The notes beneath the pieces are model-generated. The model did not search any database. It was not told the origin of the DNA and worked only from the letters and a program-made list of their open reading frames with translations. Positions 17,100 to 25,054 of a DNA stretch of 64,000 nt are shown piece after piece (position 1 is the stretch's first letter; every line of letters starts with the position of its first letter). The DNA comes from AC-32 sp963728765 (GTDB lineage: Bacteria > Actinomycetota > Thermoleophilia > Gaiellales > Gaiellaceae), in the NCBI GenBank assembly GCA_963728765.1, contig CAVSKX010000006.1, positions 62,001 to 126,000 of the forward strand, read 5' to 3'. Position numbers and translations under genes: made by a program.

Positions 17100-17975
17100 A
17101 TGAACGAGCGCGATTTCCTGGCCCAACGATTCGAAGCGCAGCGCACCCGCCTGCGGGCGGTGGCGTACCGGATGCTTGGCTCCCTGAGCGAGGCCGATGA
17201 CGCGGTGCAGGAGGCCTGGCTGAGGCTCAGCCGCAGCGACGCCGGCGCGATCGAGAACCTCGACGGCTGGCTGACGACGGTCGTCGCGCGCGTGTCGCTG
17301 AACATGCTGCGCGCACGTAAGACGCGGCGCGAGGAGCCGCTCGAGGGGCAGTTGCCGGAGCCGATCCTCGACCGGGCGGACGGGATCAACCCCGAGCACG
17401 AGGCGCTGCTCGCGGACTCGGTCGGCCTGGCGCTGCTCGTCGTGCTCGAGACGCTCTCGCCACCGGAGCGGCTCGCGTTCGTGCTGCACGACATGTTCGC
17501 GGTCCCGTTCGACGAGATTGCGCCAATCGTCAACCGGTCGCCGGAGGCCGCACGTCAGCTTGCGAGCCGGGCGCGGCGGCGCGTCCAGGGCGAGAGCAAG
17601 GTCCCGGACGCCGGCCTCGACGAGCAGTGGCGAGTCGTCGATGCGTTCCTGTCCGCTTCTCGCGAGGGCAACTTCGAGGCATTGCTCGAGCTGCTCGACC
17701 CGGACGTCGTGGTTCGGGCGGACTTCGGTCCTGAAGGCGAATCGAGAGTCGTCCGCGGCCCACGCGCGGTCATCGGGCAGGCGCTCTTCTACTCGCGCAT
17801 GGGGCTGGACATGCGTCGCGCCCTCGTCAACGGCGCAGCCGGCGCGGTCTCGTTCCGGGACGGCGAGATCTTCTCCGTCGGGGCCATCACGGTCCGCGGT
17901 GGGAAGATCGTCGAGATGGACTTCCTCGGCGACCCCGAACGCCTGCGCGAGCTCGACCTGACCATCCTCGACTAG
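17100..17975 (+). CDS. ECF41/SigJ-like RNA polymerase sigma factor with C-terminal SnoaL-like domain
   Basis: 291 residues. Sigma region 2 covers about 5-75 (RLRAVAYRMLGSLSEADDAVQEAWLRL), region 4 about 115-170 (LVVLETLSPPERLAFVLHDMFAVPFDEIAPIV). The extra ~110 residues (DEQWRVVDAFLSASREGNFEALLELLDPDVVVRADFG...) form an NTF2/SnoaL-like extension typical of ECF41 and SigJ, where it replaces a separate anti-sigma factor and tunes activity. No anti-sigma gene is nearby, in line with this. The next gene begins 30 bp downstream with its own Shine-Dalgarno. Confidence 0.9.
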   Translation: MNERDFLAQRFEAQRTRLRAVAYRMLGSLSEADDAVQEAWLRLSRSDAGAIENLDGWLTTVVARVSLNMLRARKTRREEPLEGQLPEPILDRADGINPEHEALLADSVGLALLVVLETLSPPERLAFVLHDMFAVPFDEIAPIVNRSPEAARQLASRARRRVQGESKVPDAGLDEQWRVVDAFLSASREGNFEALLELLDPDVVVRADFGPEGESRVVRGPRAVIGQALFYSRMGLDMRRALVNGAAGAVSFRDGEIFSVGAITVRGGKIVEMDFLGDPERLRELDLTILD

Positions 17976-18005
17976 CCTCTCTCGACAACGACGAAGGGAG
18001 GCCGG

Positions 18006-18464
18006 GTGACGGGGAAGAGCGCATTCACCGACGAGGAGTGGCAGGCGGTCCTGGAGGCGCCGTCGATCGCAGGCATGCTCGTCCTCACCGCCGAGAGCGG
18101 CGGGAGCTTCCGCGAGAGCTTCGCCCTGGCCAAGGCGTACGCCGAGGCGCGGCAGCAGCACGGCGAGGGCGAGCTGCTCGACGAGATCGTCTCTGCGAAG
18201 CCGCAGTTCGACCGGCACCGCTACGGCACGACGGAGGCGCTCGAGAGCCAGGGGCCGCAGCGCATGCAAGAAGCGGTGGCCGCGCTCGATAGCAAGGCGA
18301 CGCCGGAGGAGGTCGAGGCCTACCGCGGCTTCGTCGTCAGTGCAGCGCGCCGCGTGGCGGAGGCGCACAAGGAGCACGGCGAGCGGATCGGCCCGGCGGA
18401 GCAGGCCGCGCTCGAGCGCATCGGCAAGATCCTGGGAGCGGGCGCCCAGGACAACTCCTCCTGA
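18006..18464 (+). CDS. Conserved hypothetical helical protein
   Basis: 152 residues from GTG 18006, with AGGGAGG upstream. The protein is mostly helical and soluble: an N-terminal FTDEEWQAVLEAPSIAGMLVLTAESGGSF segment, a middle ARQQHGEGELLDEI and a C-terminal helix ending in GKILG. Proteins of this type are widespread and uncharacterised. Its stop overlaps the presumed CTG start of the dehydrogenase gene (CTGA), so the two are probably co-translated. Confidence 0.7.
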   Translation: MTGKSAFTDEEWQAVLEAPSIAGMLVLTAESGGSFRESFALAKAYAEARQQHGEGELLDEIVSAKPQFDRHRYGTTEALESQGPQRMQEAVAALDSKATPEEVEAYRGFVVSAARRVAEAHKEHGERIGPAEQAALERIGKILGAGAQDNSS

Positions 18465-19357
18465 GGGTCCTCGCCACCCGCCGCTACCCCGGGCCGGCCT
18501 TCGACGAGCTCGACGTCGAGGTCGTGCCGCTCGGCGAGCTGCACGAGCCGCGCGAGGATGTCCAAGGGCTGATCCTCGCGAACGAGCCCGTCCCGCTCGA
18601 CCTCCTTCCTTCGTTGCGCATCGTCGCGAACTTCGGCGTCGGCTACGACAGGGTCGACGTCGACGCGTGCGCGGCGCGCGGGGTGGTCGTGACCAACACG
18701 CCGGGCGTGCTCGACGAGGCGACCGCCGACCTCGCCTTCGCGCTGATCCTCGCCGTGCGGCGGCAGGTCGTGCAGGGCGACCGGTTCGTCCGCACGGGCG
18801 GCTGGAGCGGATCGTGGTCGGAGGGCGGGCTCGCGGAGGAGCTGACCGGCTCGACGCTCGGCATCCTCGGGCTCGGCCGGATCGGCAGCGCCGTCGCGCG
18901 CCGCGCGCGTGGGTTCGAGCTCCGCGTGCGCTACTCGCGGCGGCTCCGCGCGGACAGCGACCTCGGCGAGTACCGCGACGTCGACACACTGTTCGAGGAG
19001 TCCGACATCGTCTCGATCCACGCGCCGCTGACCCCGGAGACCGAAGGGCTGGTGGACGCACGGCGCCTCGCGCTGCTGCGGGACGGCGGGTGCCTCGTCA
19101 ATACCGCGCGCGGGGAGATCGTGGACGAGCGAGCCCTGGTGGCGGAGCTGGTCACCGGCCGCATCAGCGCAGGTCTCGACGTCTTCGCGGACGAGCCCGA
19201 GGTGCCGCGGGAGCTGCTCGACCTGCCGAACGTCGTCCTGACGCCGCACATCGGCAGCGCCACGCGGCAAACGCGCGAGGCGATGACGCGCCTCGTGGTC
19301 GACAACCTGCTGGCCGTCGAGCGTGACGAGCCGCCGCTCACGCCGGTCTCCGCGTAG
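18461..19357 (+). CDS. D-2-hydroxyacid dehydrogenase, apparent CTG start
   Basis: 298 residues if read from the CTG at 18461, which overlaps the upstream TGA as CTGA. The next start (GTG 18524) would lose the first strand RVLATRRYPGPAFDEL that begins this fold in related enzymes. The NAD site GLGRIGSAVARRA is in the middle; catalytic Arg in NTARGEIVDE, Glu in DVFADEP and His in LTPHIGSAT are present. The family reduces 2-keto acids such as glyoxylate or hydroxypyruvate with NAD(P)H. A diverged copy of its last ~22 codons lies beyond the next repeat element. Confidence 0.85.
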   Translation: MRVLATRRYPGPAFDELDVEVVPLGELHEPREDVQGLILANEPVPLDLLPSLRIVANFGVGYDRVDVDACAARGVVVTNTPGVLDEATADLAFALILAVRRQVVQGDRFVRTGGWSGSWSEGGLAEELTGSTLGILGLGRIGSAVARRARGFELRVRYSRRLRADSDLGEYRDVDTLFEESDIVSIHAPLTPETEGLVDARRLALLRDGGCLVNTARGEIVDERALVAELVTGRISAGLDVFADEPEVPRELLDLPNVVLTPHIGSATRQTREAMTRLVVDNLLAVERDEPPLTPVSA

Positions 19358-19365
19358 CGCTTACC

Positions 19366-19505
19366 CCGGGGTCAGGTCTTGCAGTGCCACATCGAGGACG
19401 AAATTCGGGATGAGGGCGTGGAACGTTTGCGAAACAAGCGATGCGCTGGGGACGGCTCGGCGCAGCTTCGTGACGGAAATGCATTGCTGCAAGACCTGAC
19501 CCCGG
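19366..19505. mobile_element. 140-bp inverted-repeat element (MITE-like)
   Basis: CCGGGGTCAGGTCTTGCA (19366-19383) is repeated exactly inverted as TGCAAGACCTGACCCCGG (19488-19505); pairing continues imperfectly inward (GTGC/GCATTGC). The ~104-bp interior shows no complete gene. Inverted ends with this GGGGTCAGGTC-type sequence resemble non-autonomous elements linked to Y1/REP transposases. It sits between the dehydrogenase stop and a remnant of a related gene end. Confidence 0.65.
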
Positions 19506-19510
19506 TTGGA

Positions 19511-19588
19511 CCGACACGCCTCGTCGTTGACAGCCTGCTCGCGGTCGAGCGCCGCGAGCCCCCGCTCACGGTCGTTGCCGCGCCATGA
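19511..19588 (+). pseudogene. Remnant of a hydroxyacid dehydrogenase 3' end
   Basis: The translation RLVVDSLLAVERREPPLTVVAAP followed by TGA closely matches the end of the intact dehydrogenase (RLVVDNLLAVERDEPPLTPVSA). No other part of the gene is present. It could be the leftover of a second, tandem dehydrogenase or of a partial duplication, with the inverted-repeat element now at its left edge. Confidence 0.65.
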
Positions 19589-20277
19589 GCTCGGTGCGAT
19601 AGCGCGCGCCCCAGTCGTCGACTGCAACAGGCCGGCCGGCAGTGAGCGGCCGGACCTCGACGTCCGTTGAAAGCGACAGGAAGCCGAGCACCCGTTTTGT
19701 CTCGCCCTCCGGGTCTGCGACGACGTCCTCGTACCCGAGCTCGAGCGGCTCGACGCCTTCCTGCTCGAACCACCGCTCCCAGCCGCGCTCGAGCTCCTCG
19801 AGCTCCCGGAAGAGCGCGTCGATGATGTCGAACCGGTGCTCCGGTTCGTCCCGTGGCCGTGGGTCCCACTGGTGCCAGTGCCCGGTTTGCACCGCCCTGG
19901 CGAACGACACACCGCCTGCGCCACCCGTTCTCGGCGACGCATCCAGACGAACCTCGGCTCGGGAAACGGCGCGAGATCCGGCAGTGCGCCGTACATCACC
20001 TTCGCCCCGAAGACGCCGTTCGGCGTCGTGCCCGCGGTGAGCACGAGCTCCACATAGTCCGCGGCCTTCACGCTCCACAAATGCTCGAGGCTCGCGCGTG
20101 TGTCGCGCCAGAACCACTCGTGCGGCCGGCCCGCGACGCCGGTGCTCGCGAGCAGGCCGCAGAGGAACCACCGCAGCGGGGCGTGGCGCAGACGAAGTAC
20201 GACTTGCGTGGGCGAACCGGGGCCGTCGGCCGCGGCGGCGCGAGCACCCACCGGGTGAAGTCCTCGACGTCCACCAC
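19566..20277 (-). pseudogene. Stf0-type sulfotransferase broken by two frameshifts
   Basis: Reading from 20277, VDVEDFTRWVLAPPRPTAPVRPRKSYFVCATPRCG is the usual start of Stf0 sulfotransferases (PAPS-binding CATPR-G loop). Similarity then moves to another frame near 20180 (WFLCGLLASTGVAGRPHEWFWRD, AKVMYG, FVWMRRRERVAQAV) and to a third near 19910 (SFARAVQTGHWHQWD through the C-terminus). Together the pieces make a full-length ~240-residue protein. Two single-base indels explain it; either a pseudogene or sequencing errors. Stf0 enzymes sulfate trehalose or related sugars. Confidence 0.7.
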
Positions 20278-20298
20278 TCGATCCTAGGGTCGGCGGGT

Positions 20299-20685
20299 GT
20301 GCAAGATCCAGTGATGCAGATCCGGATTGCGAGGCCGACGCGGGACATCGAGCGGGTGGCTGTCTTCTACCGCCTGCTGGAGCTTCCCGTGATCGCCTCG
20401 TTCGAGGATCACGACGGGTACAGCGGCGTGGTCTTCGGCCTGCCGGACTCGTCGAGGCAGCTCGAGCTCGTGCAGCACGAAGGCAAGCCGCCCTCGCCGA
20501 CGTCCGAGGATCAACTCGTGCTCTACCTGGGCTCAGCCGAGAACGTTCAACGCCTCTCCGACCGCGTCCGCGCCGGCGGGTTCAGGCCGCGGCCGGCGTC
20601 GAACCCGTACTGGGAGCGAAACGGCGCGGTGTGTTTCGTCGACCCTGACGGCTACTGGTTGATCCTCTCGCCGGCGGCCTGGTAA
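20299..20685 (+). CDS. VOC/glyoxalase-family protein
   Basis: 128 residues from GTG 20299 (ATG 20314 is also possible). A glyoxalase/bleomycin-resistance fold is indicated by RIARPTRDIERVAVFYRLL at the start, a middle GVVFGLPDSSRQLELVQ and the C-terminal AVCFVDPDGYWLILSP with the usual D-P-D-G-x-x-L/I pattern. Such proteins bind a metal between paired modules and act as lyases, dioxygenases or binding proteins. The substrate is not evident. Confidence 0.8.
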   Translation: MQDPVMQIRIARPTRDIERVAVFYRLLELPVIASFEDHDGYSGVVFGLPDSSRQLELVQHEGKPPSPTSEDQLVLYLGSAENVQRLSDRVRAGGFRPRPASNPYWERNGAVCFVDPDGYWLILSPAAW

Positions 20686-20703
20686 GGGTCAAGGGCCGGA
20701 GGC

Positions 20704-21276
20704 ATGGACGACACAGACACACGAAGCCAGCGGGAGCGAATGCTTGCCGGCGACCTGTACATCGCGGACGACCCGGAGCTCGCCCGCGATGCGCTGAGGG
20801 CCGCCGAGCTGACGAGGGCCTTCAACAATTCGTCGCCGTCCGCGTCGACGGAACGGCGCCGGATCCTCCTCGAGCTGCTCGGCTCGCTCGGCGAGAGAAC
20901 CGAGATCCGGCCGCCCTTCTACTGCGACTACGGCTTCCACACGCACGTCGGTGCCGGGTCGTTCGTGAACTTCGGGCTGGTCGCGTTGGACGTCGCGCCG
21001 ATCCACATCGGGGACGACGTCCAGATCGGCCCTTACGTCCAATTGCTGACGCCGACACACCCGCTCGAGCCCGGGCAACGCCGAGCGAAGTGGGAAGCAG
21101 CAGAGCCGATCGAGATCGGCGACAACGTCTGGCTCGGCGGCGGCGTGATCGTCTGTCCTGGAGTCACGATCGGCGCGAACACGGTCGTCGGCGCGGGCGC
21201 GGTCGTCACGAACGAGCTACCGGCCGGCGTCCTCGCCGTCGGAGCGCCGGCGCGTGTCGTGCGAACGCTCGGGTAG
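20704..21276 (+). CDS. Sugar O-acetyltransferase (Maa/NodL family)
   Basis: 190 residues. The N-terminal ~55 residues form the maltose-acetyltransferase helical cap (ERMLAGDLYIADDPELARDALRAAELTRAFN), followed by left-handed beta-helix hexapeptide repeats, including FHTHVGAGSFVNFGLVALDVAPIHIGDDVQIGP. The catalytic His lies in the LLTPTHPLEPGQRR segment, and the C-terminal turns PAGVLAVGAPARVVRTLG are typical. It acetylates a sugar hydroxyl from acetyl-CoA. Confidence 0.9.
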   Translation: MDDTDTRSQRERMLAGDLYIADDPELARDALRAAELTRAFNNSSPSASTERRRILLELLGSLGERTEIRPPFYCDYGFHTHVGAGSFVNFGLVALDVAPIHIGDDVQIGPYVQLLTPTHPLEPGQRRAKWEAAEPIEIGDNVWLGGGVIVCPGVTIGANTVVGAGAVVTNELPAGVLAVGAPARVVRTLG

Positions 21277-21287
21277 CGTCTCCAGCG

Positions 21288-21650
21288 GTGGGCTACGCGT
21301 TCGGGTCGATCGACGAGATGGGCGACGGCGTCTTCCGGAAGGTGCGCCGCGAGCTCGGTGTCACGGCGTTCGGTGTCAACGTGATCGTGCTGGACCCCGG
21401 AGTTGTCGCGCGGCCGCACTACCACGAGGAGCAGGACGAGCTCTACTTCATCCACACCGGCCGCGCACGCGTCGCGCTACCGGGCGAGGCTCGCGAGCTC
21501 GGGCCCGGTGAGCTCTGCCACGTCGAGTCGACAACCCCGCGGCAGATCACGTCCGTCGGCGACGAGCCGCTCGTGATGCTGGTCGTGGGCGCGAAGGGCG
21601 GCTACGTCGGCCGTGACGGCCGGCCGGCCGATCCGACGAAGCTCGGCTAG
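21288..21650 (+). CDS. Cupin-domain protein
   Basis: 120 residues from GTG 21288, 11 bp after the acetyltransferase stop. The first cupin motif RPHYHEEQDELYFIHTGRARVALPG carries metal ligands (H-x-H...E) and the second motif PGELCHVESTTPRQI carries a third His. A single-domain cupin probably binds a metal and a small ligand. Located with the acetyltransferase, it may act in sugar modification, but this is inference. Confidence 0.8.
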   Translation: MGYAFGSIDEMGDGVFRKVRRELGVTAFGVNVIVLDPGVVARPHYHEEQDELYFIHTGRARVALPGEARELGPGELCHVESTTPRQITSVGDEPLVMLVVGAKGGYVGRDGRPADPTKLG

Positions 21651-21721
21651 AGCGCCTTCCCGGCGGACGCTTCGTTGCCGGGGTGCGCTGGACGGTGGCT
21701 GGCAAGGACGCAGGGAGCGCT

Positions 21722-21738
21722 CGTAGCCGCGGGCTACG
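21722..21738. repeat. Intergenic palindrome CGTAGCC-GCG-GGCTACG
   Basis: A 7-bp perfect stem with a GCG loop lies in the 163-bp gap between two convergent genes (21651-21813). It is similar in size and loop length to other palindromes in this window and could be part of a bidirectional terminator or of the REP-like set. Nothing else stands out in this gap. Confidence 0.5.
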
Positions 21739-21813
21739 GGTGCGACTGAGGACGCGGCCAGGCGCCGTTCAGCGCGGCCCGGCGACACAAGGCTTCGGCC
21801 GGGAAGGGGCTAT

Positions 21814-22794
21814 TCAAAAACGGACGGCTGCGCGGCGCAGCTCGCCGAGGCGGCGGCCGTAGAACGCGAGCCCGATCATCGCCGCGAGCGCGGTCGCAAG
21901 GCTGCCGGCCGCCGGCGTGAAGACCGAGGCCGCGGCCGCGGAGGTGCCTCCGTGGCCGGCCATCGCCAGCGCGCCGAGCGCGGCGCCCTGATAGAGACCG
22001 ACGTTCCCCGGCAGGAACGGCATCGTGTTCGCGAGCCCGGTGACAACCATGTACAGGAGCGCCGAGCCGACGCCCACGTGGACGCCAACCGCGTGCAGCA
22101 GGAAGAGGATTCCGAACCAGCGCGCAACCCAGGTGAGCACGAGGAGCGCCCCCGCGCGCAGCATCACGGGGGCAGGAGCCGCGGCACCGGCCAGGAACAA
22201 GCCGACGCTTTCGGGCAGCCGGTGACCGAGGCGCTGGTGAACGAGCGACGCGACGACGAGCCCGCCGGCTGCGAGCGGGAGCCCGACGAGCATCGTGATC
22301 TTCGCCCACGCGGGCACCGGCAGGAAGAACGCCGACGCCGCGCCGACGAGCACGAACGCGACCATCTCCAGCAGGTGCGCGCAGAGCAGGCTTCCACCCG
22401 CGCGCGAGAAGCCGGGCCAGCGCGGGCCGGCGGCCACCTTCAGCACGGCCACCTTCGACGCCTCGCCCATCCGGCCGGGCAGGACGGTGTCGAGGAACGA
22501 GCCGACGGAGCTGGCCGCGTACATGGCGCGGAAGCCGACCGGAGAGCGCACGGTCGCCGTCCAGGCGAGCGCTCGCAGCGGCTGCACTGCTGCGGCGATG
22601 ATCAGCCCGGCGAACAGGAAGCGCCAGTCCGGGGTCGCAGCGGCCGAAAAGACCTTCGTCCCGGTGCGCGCAGCGAGCAGCGCGATCCCGGCTACCGAGA
22701 CCAGCACGACTGCGACAAGCAACTTGCGGCGCCCCATCACTCCCACGGCATCGGCAATTCGCCGCAACGAAGCCAACCCCTGGAAGGGGGACAT
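21814..22794 (-). CDS. Flippase-like membrane protein (LPG synthase TM / UPF0104 family)
   Basis: 326 residues from ATG 22794 (ATG 22737, with GGGAG just upstream, is an alternative). About eight membrane spans are visible. The conserved family features are present: a polar loop after the second span (AYAASSVGSFLDTVLPGRMGEASKVAVLK) and FLPGNVGLYQGAALGAL near the C-terminus. Members include the AglD and lysylphosphatidylglycerol-synthase membrane domains and probably handle lipid-linked substrates. The catalytic soluble domain is absent. Confidence 0.8.
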   Translation of the reverse strand: MSPFQGLASLRRIADAVGVMGRRKLLVAVVLVSVAGIALLAARTGTKVFSAAATPDWRFLFAGLIIAAAVQPLRALAWTATVRSPVGFRAMYAASSVGSFLDTVLPGRMGEASKVAVLKVAAGPRWPGFSRAGGSLLCAHLLEMVAFVLVGAASAFFLPVPAWAKITMLVGLPLAAGGLVVASLVHQRLGHRLPESVGLFLAGAAAPAPVMLRAGALLVLTWVARWFGILFLLHAVGVHVGVGSALLYMVVTGLANTMPFLPGNVGLYQGAALGALAMAGHGGTSAAAASVFTPAAGSLATALAAMIGLAFYGRRLGELRRAAVRF

Positions 22795-22903
22795 GCCAGA
22801 ACAGGGAAGAGGGGGTGTAGGCCGCATCGGGGGCAGGCCACACGACATGCCCGAATCGGGCGACCGCAACCACCCTAGCAGCGATCATGGCCGGACCCCG
22901 ACG

Positions 22904-23656
22904 ATGACCGGCAACCCCATTCTCGACGAGCTCCGCGAGCGGCGCGCATTCGAGTGCCGTTTGACGCCGGACCGCGCGCTCGGCTCCCTGGACGAAGCCG
23001 AGGAGTTCCTGCTCGACCGCGGGCTGCTCACGCGCACTGCCGACTCGGCTCTGCCGAGCCTGTTCGCGGCCTGCCACGAGGAGCCGTACGCACCCGACAA
23101 GCCCGGCTTCGGCCAGTGGCCGCGGACGAAGTTCCCCTGGTTCGGCGAGCTCGGCGCCCGCGGCTACGCCATCCTCGCAGTGCACGGCGGCAAGAGCCTG
23201 CTCGTGACCGAGGCGACGGCGCGGCTGCTCGACCCGCTCTGCCGCGACGAGTTGGCAAGGCACCCGGAAAACCCGTTGCTCCACCACCTCGCCGAGGCCG
23301 GGCCGTCCGACCTCGAGGACCTCCAGCTCGAGCTCGGGCTCGCGCCAAAGGAGCTGCGACGGCTGCGCACGCCGCTGGAACGCTGCGGCGCGGTCGTCGC
23401 GCGCAGCATCGTCTACGAGGACCCGCATCGGCACACGAGCCTGCTCGCGCGCTGGGACCAGGTCTTCCCGGAGCCCACCGAGGGCGGCGGCCTCGAGGAG
23501 CTGGTCGTCGCGGCGGTCCGAGCCGCGGTGCTGGCGCCCGAGCCGGAGGTCGCGCGCTGGTTCTCGTGGCCGGTTCGCCAGGGGCTGCTGGACGACCTCG
23601 TCGACACGGGTGGCCTTCGGCGTCCGAAGGCGGGATGGCTGGCCGCCGGGCGTTAG
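22904..23656 (+). CDS. Hypothetical winged-helix-like protein (AlkZ-related)
   Basis: 250 residues from ATG 22904. It has no signal or membrane span. FPWFGELGARGYAILAVHGGKSLLVTEATARLL and LRRLRTPLERCGAVVARSIVYED suggest tandem winged helices, and the ending EVARWFSWPVRQGLLDDLVDTGGLRRPKAGWLA looks like the C-terminal arm of winged-helix proteins related to the DNA glycosylase AlkZ. I am unsure of the family. It is divergent from the flippase-like gene and followed 29 bp later by the metallo-hydrolase gene. Confidence 0.6.
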   Translation: MTGNPILDELRERRAFECRLTPDRALGSLDEAEEFLLDRGLLTRTADSALPSLFAACHEEPYAPDKPGFGQWPRTKFPWFGELGARGYAILAVHGGKSLLVTEATARLLDPLCRDELARHPENPLLHHLAEAGPSDLEDLQLELGLAPKELRRLRTPLERCGAVVARSIVYEDPHRHTSLLARWDQVFPEPTEGGGLEELVVAAVRAAVLAPEPEVARWFSWPVRQGLLDDLVDTGGLRRPKAGWLAAGR

Positions 23657-23685
23657 CATCGAAAACCGGCAACGAGGAGTCGCAC

Positions 23686-24675
23686 ATGCCTCAGATCGAG
23701 CTCCAGCCCGTCGAGAAGATCCGCGTGACGGTCCTGATGGACAACGTCACCGATCCGCTGATCCCAGACCGGGATCCGGTGACTCGGCTCAGCTGGCCGA
23801 AGGTGCTCACCGACCCGGCTGCCCGGGCCACCGCGCAGTTCGCACCTGACGGCGTGCCCGACTACCTGATCGCGGAGCCCGGCTTTTCAGCGCTCGTGCG
23901 GTTCGAAAAGGACGGGCGCGAGCGGACGCTGCTGTTCGACACCGGGGTCTCGCCCACCGGCATGGTCGAGAACGTGCGCCGGCTCGGGCTCTCGCTCCAG
24001 GACGTGGAGGTGATCGTGCTCAGCCACGGCCACTGGGATCACGTCACCGGAATGGAGGGCGTGGCGCGCACGCTCGGGCGTGCCGCTTTGCCGGTGCTGA
24101 TTCATCCGGAGTTCTGGAGCCGGCGCAGGATCCGCTTTCCAGGGCTCGACCCGGCCGAGCTTCCTTCGACGAGTCGTTCGGCTCTCGAGGGAGCCGGCTT
24201 CGAGATCGTCGAGGAGCGTCACCCCTCGTTCCTGCTCGACGGCTCGGTGCTGATCACGGGCGAGGTCGACCGGACGACGGAGTTCGAAACCGGGTTCCAG
24301 GGACACGACGCCTTCCGTGACGGCGACTGGCAACCCGACCCGCTGATCCTCGACGACCAGGCGCTGGTGGTGCGGCTACCCGAGCGAGGCCTCGTCGTCC
24401 TCAGCGGCTGTGGCCACGCCGGGATCGTGAACACCGTCCGCCACGCCCAGAAGCTGACCGGGGAACGAAAGATCGCCGCGATCATCGGCGGCTTTCACCT
24501 GAGCGGGCCGATGTTCGAGCCGATCATCGACCCGACTGTCCACGCTTTCTCCGAGCTGTCTCCGTCGCTGCTGGTCCCCGCGCACTGCACCGGCTGGAGG
24601 GCCGTTCACCAGCTCGCCGCGCGCTTTCCGGACGCGTTCGTCCAGTGCGCTGTCGGAACCACGATTGAGCTCTGA
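23686..24675 (+). CDS. MBL-fold metallo-hydrolase (dihydropterin phosphate synthase-like)
   Basis: 329 residues from ATG 23686 with GAGGAG upstream. The metal motif is LSHGHWDHVTGM (HxHxDH); other ligands lie in SGCGHAGIVNTV and the C-terminal VPAHCTGWRA. The start KIRVTVLMDNVTDPL and GCGHAGIVNTVRHA are typical of the 7,8-dihydropterin-6-yl-methyl-aminobenzene phosphate synthase-like group. The real substrate in bacteria is generally unknown. The next gene overlaps its stop by 11 bp. Confidence 0.82.
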   Translation: MPQIELQPVEKIRVTVLMDNVTDPLIPDRDPVTRLSWPKVLTDPAARATAQFAPDGVPDYLIAEPGFSALVRFEKDGRERTLLFDTGVSPTGMVENVRRLGLSLQDVEVIVLSHGHWDHVTGMEGVARTLGRAALPVLIHPEFWSRRRIRFPGLDPAELPSTSRSALEGAGFEIVEERHPSFLLDGSVLITGEVDRTTEFETGFQGHDAFRDGDWQPDPLILDDQALVVRLPERGLVVLSGCGHAGIVNTVRHAQKLTGERKIAAIIGGFHLSGPMFEPIIDPTVHAFSELSPSLLVPAHCTGWRAVHQLAARFPDAFVQCAVGTTIEL

Positions 24676-25054
24676 CCTGATCCGCGCTTTTCGCGACGAG
24701 GACACCCCGGCCGTCGCGCGGATCTGGCGCGAGCTACGGCCGGACGCGATGCACAGCGAGAACGGGCTGCGGCACCTGGTGGGCTCATTCCCCGAACGGG
24801 CGCAGGCGGCGAACTGGGTCGCCGAGAACGACGGCGCGTCGCGGCCGCAACGAGGGACGGCGACCGCGGCGGCGCACCGCGAACGTGGGCTCGCAACGCT
24901 CGCGAAGCTCGCCCAGCTCCGGTGGGCGGCGGCGAACGGGATCGACCGGGTCGTCACCGACAACGACGAGCGGAACGCGCCGATGCTCGCAATCAACCGT
25001 CGCCTCGGCTACGAGCCGTTCACCGAGCGCCGCGGGTACCTGAAGGAACGCTGA
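24665..25054 (+). CDS. GNAT acetyltransferase with an internal deletion
   Basis: 129 residues from TTG 24665. The first ~55 residues (IRAFRDEDTPAVARIWRELRPD ... NWVAENDG) and the last ~70 (ERGLATLAKLAQLRWAAANGIDRVVTDNDERNAPMLAINRRLGYEP) match the two ends of a GNAT domain, but the central strands that normally lie between them are missing and replaced by a short Ala/Thr/Arg-rich join. The acetyl-CoA loop R-x-x-G-x-A is incomplete. It is probably non-functional or a decaying gene. Its 3' end overlaps the convergent toroid gene by 35 bp. Confidence 0.6.
   Translation: MSSDLIRAFRDEDTPAVARIWRELRPDAMHSENGLRHLVGSFPERAQAANWVAENDGASRPQRGTATAAAHRERGLATLAKLAQLRWAAANGIDRVVTDNDERNAPMLAINRRLGYEPFTERRGYLKER

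Noticed and set aside
20098..20298. Longer N-terminal extension of the VOC protein
   Set aside because: The frame upstream runs antisense through the broken sulfotransferase and shows no family similarity; the fold begins at RIARPTRD.
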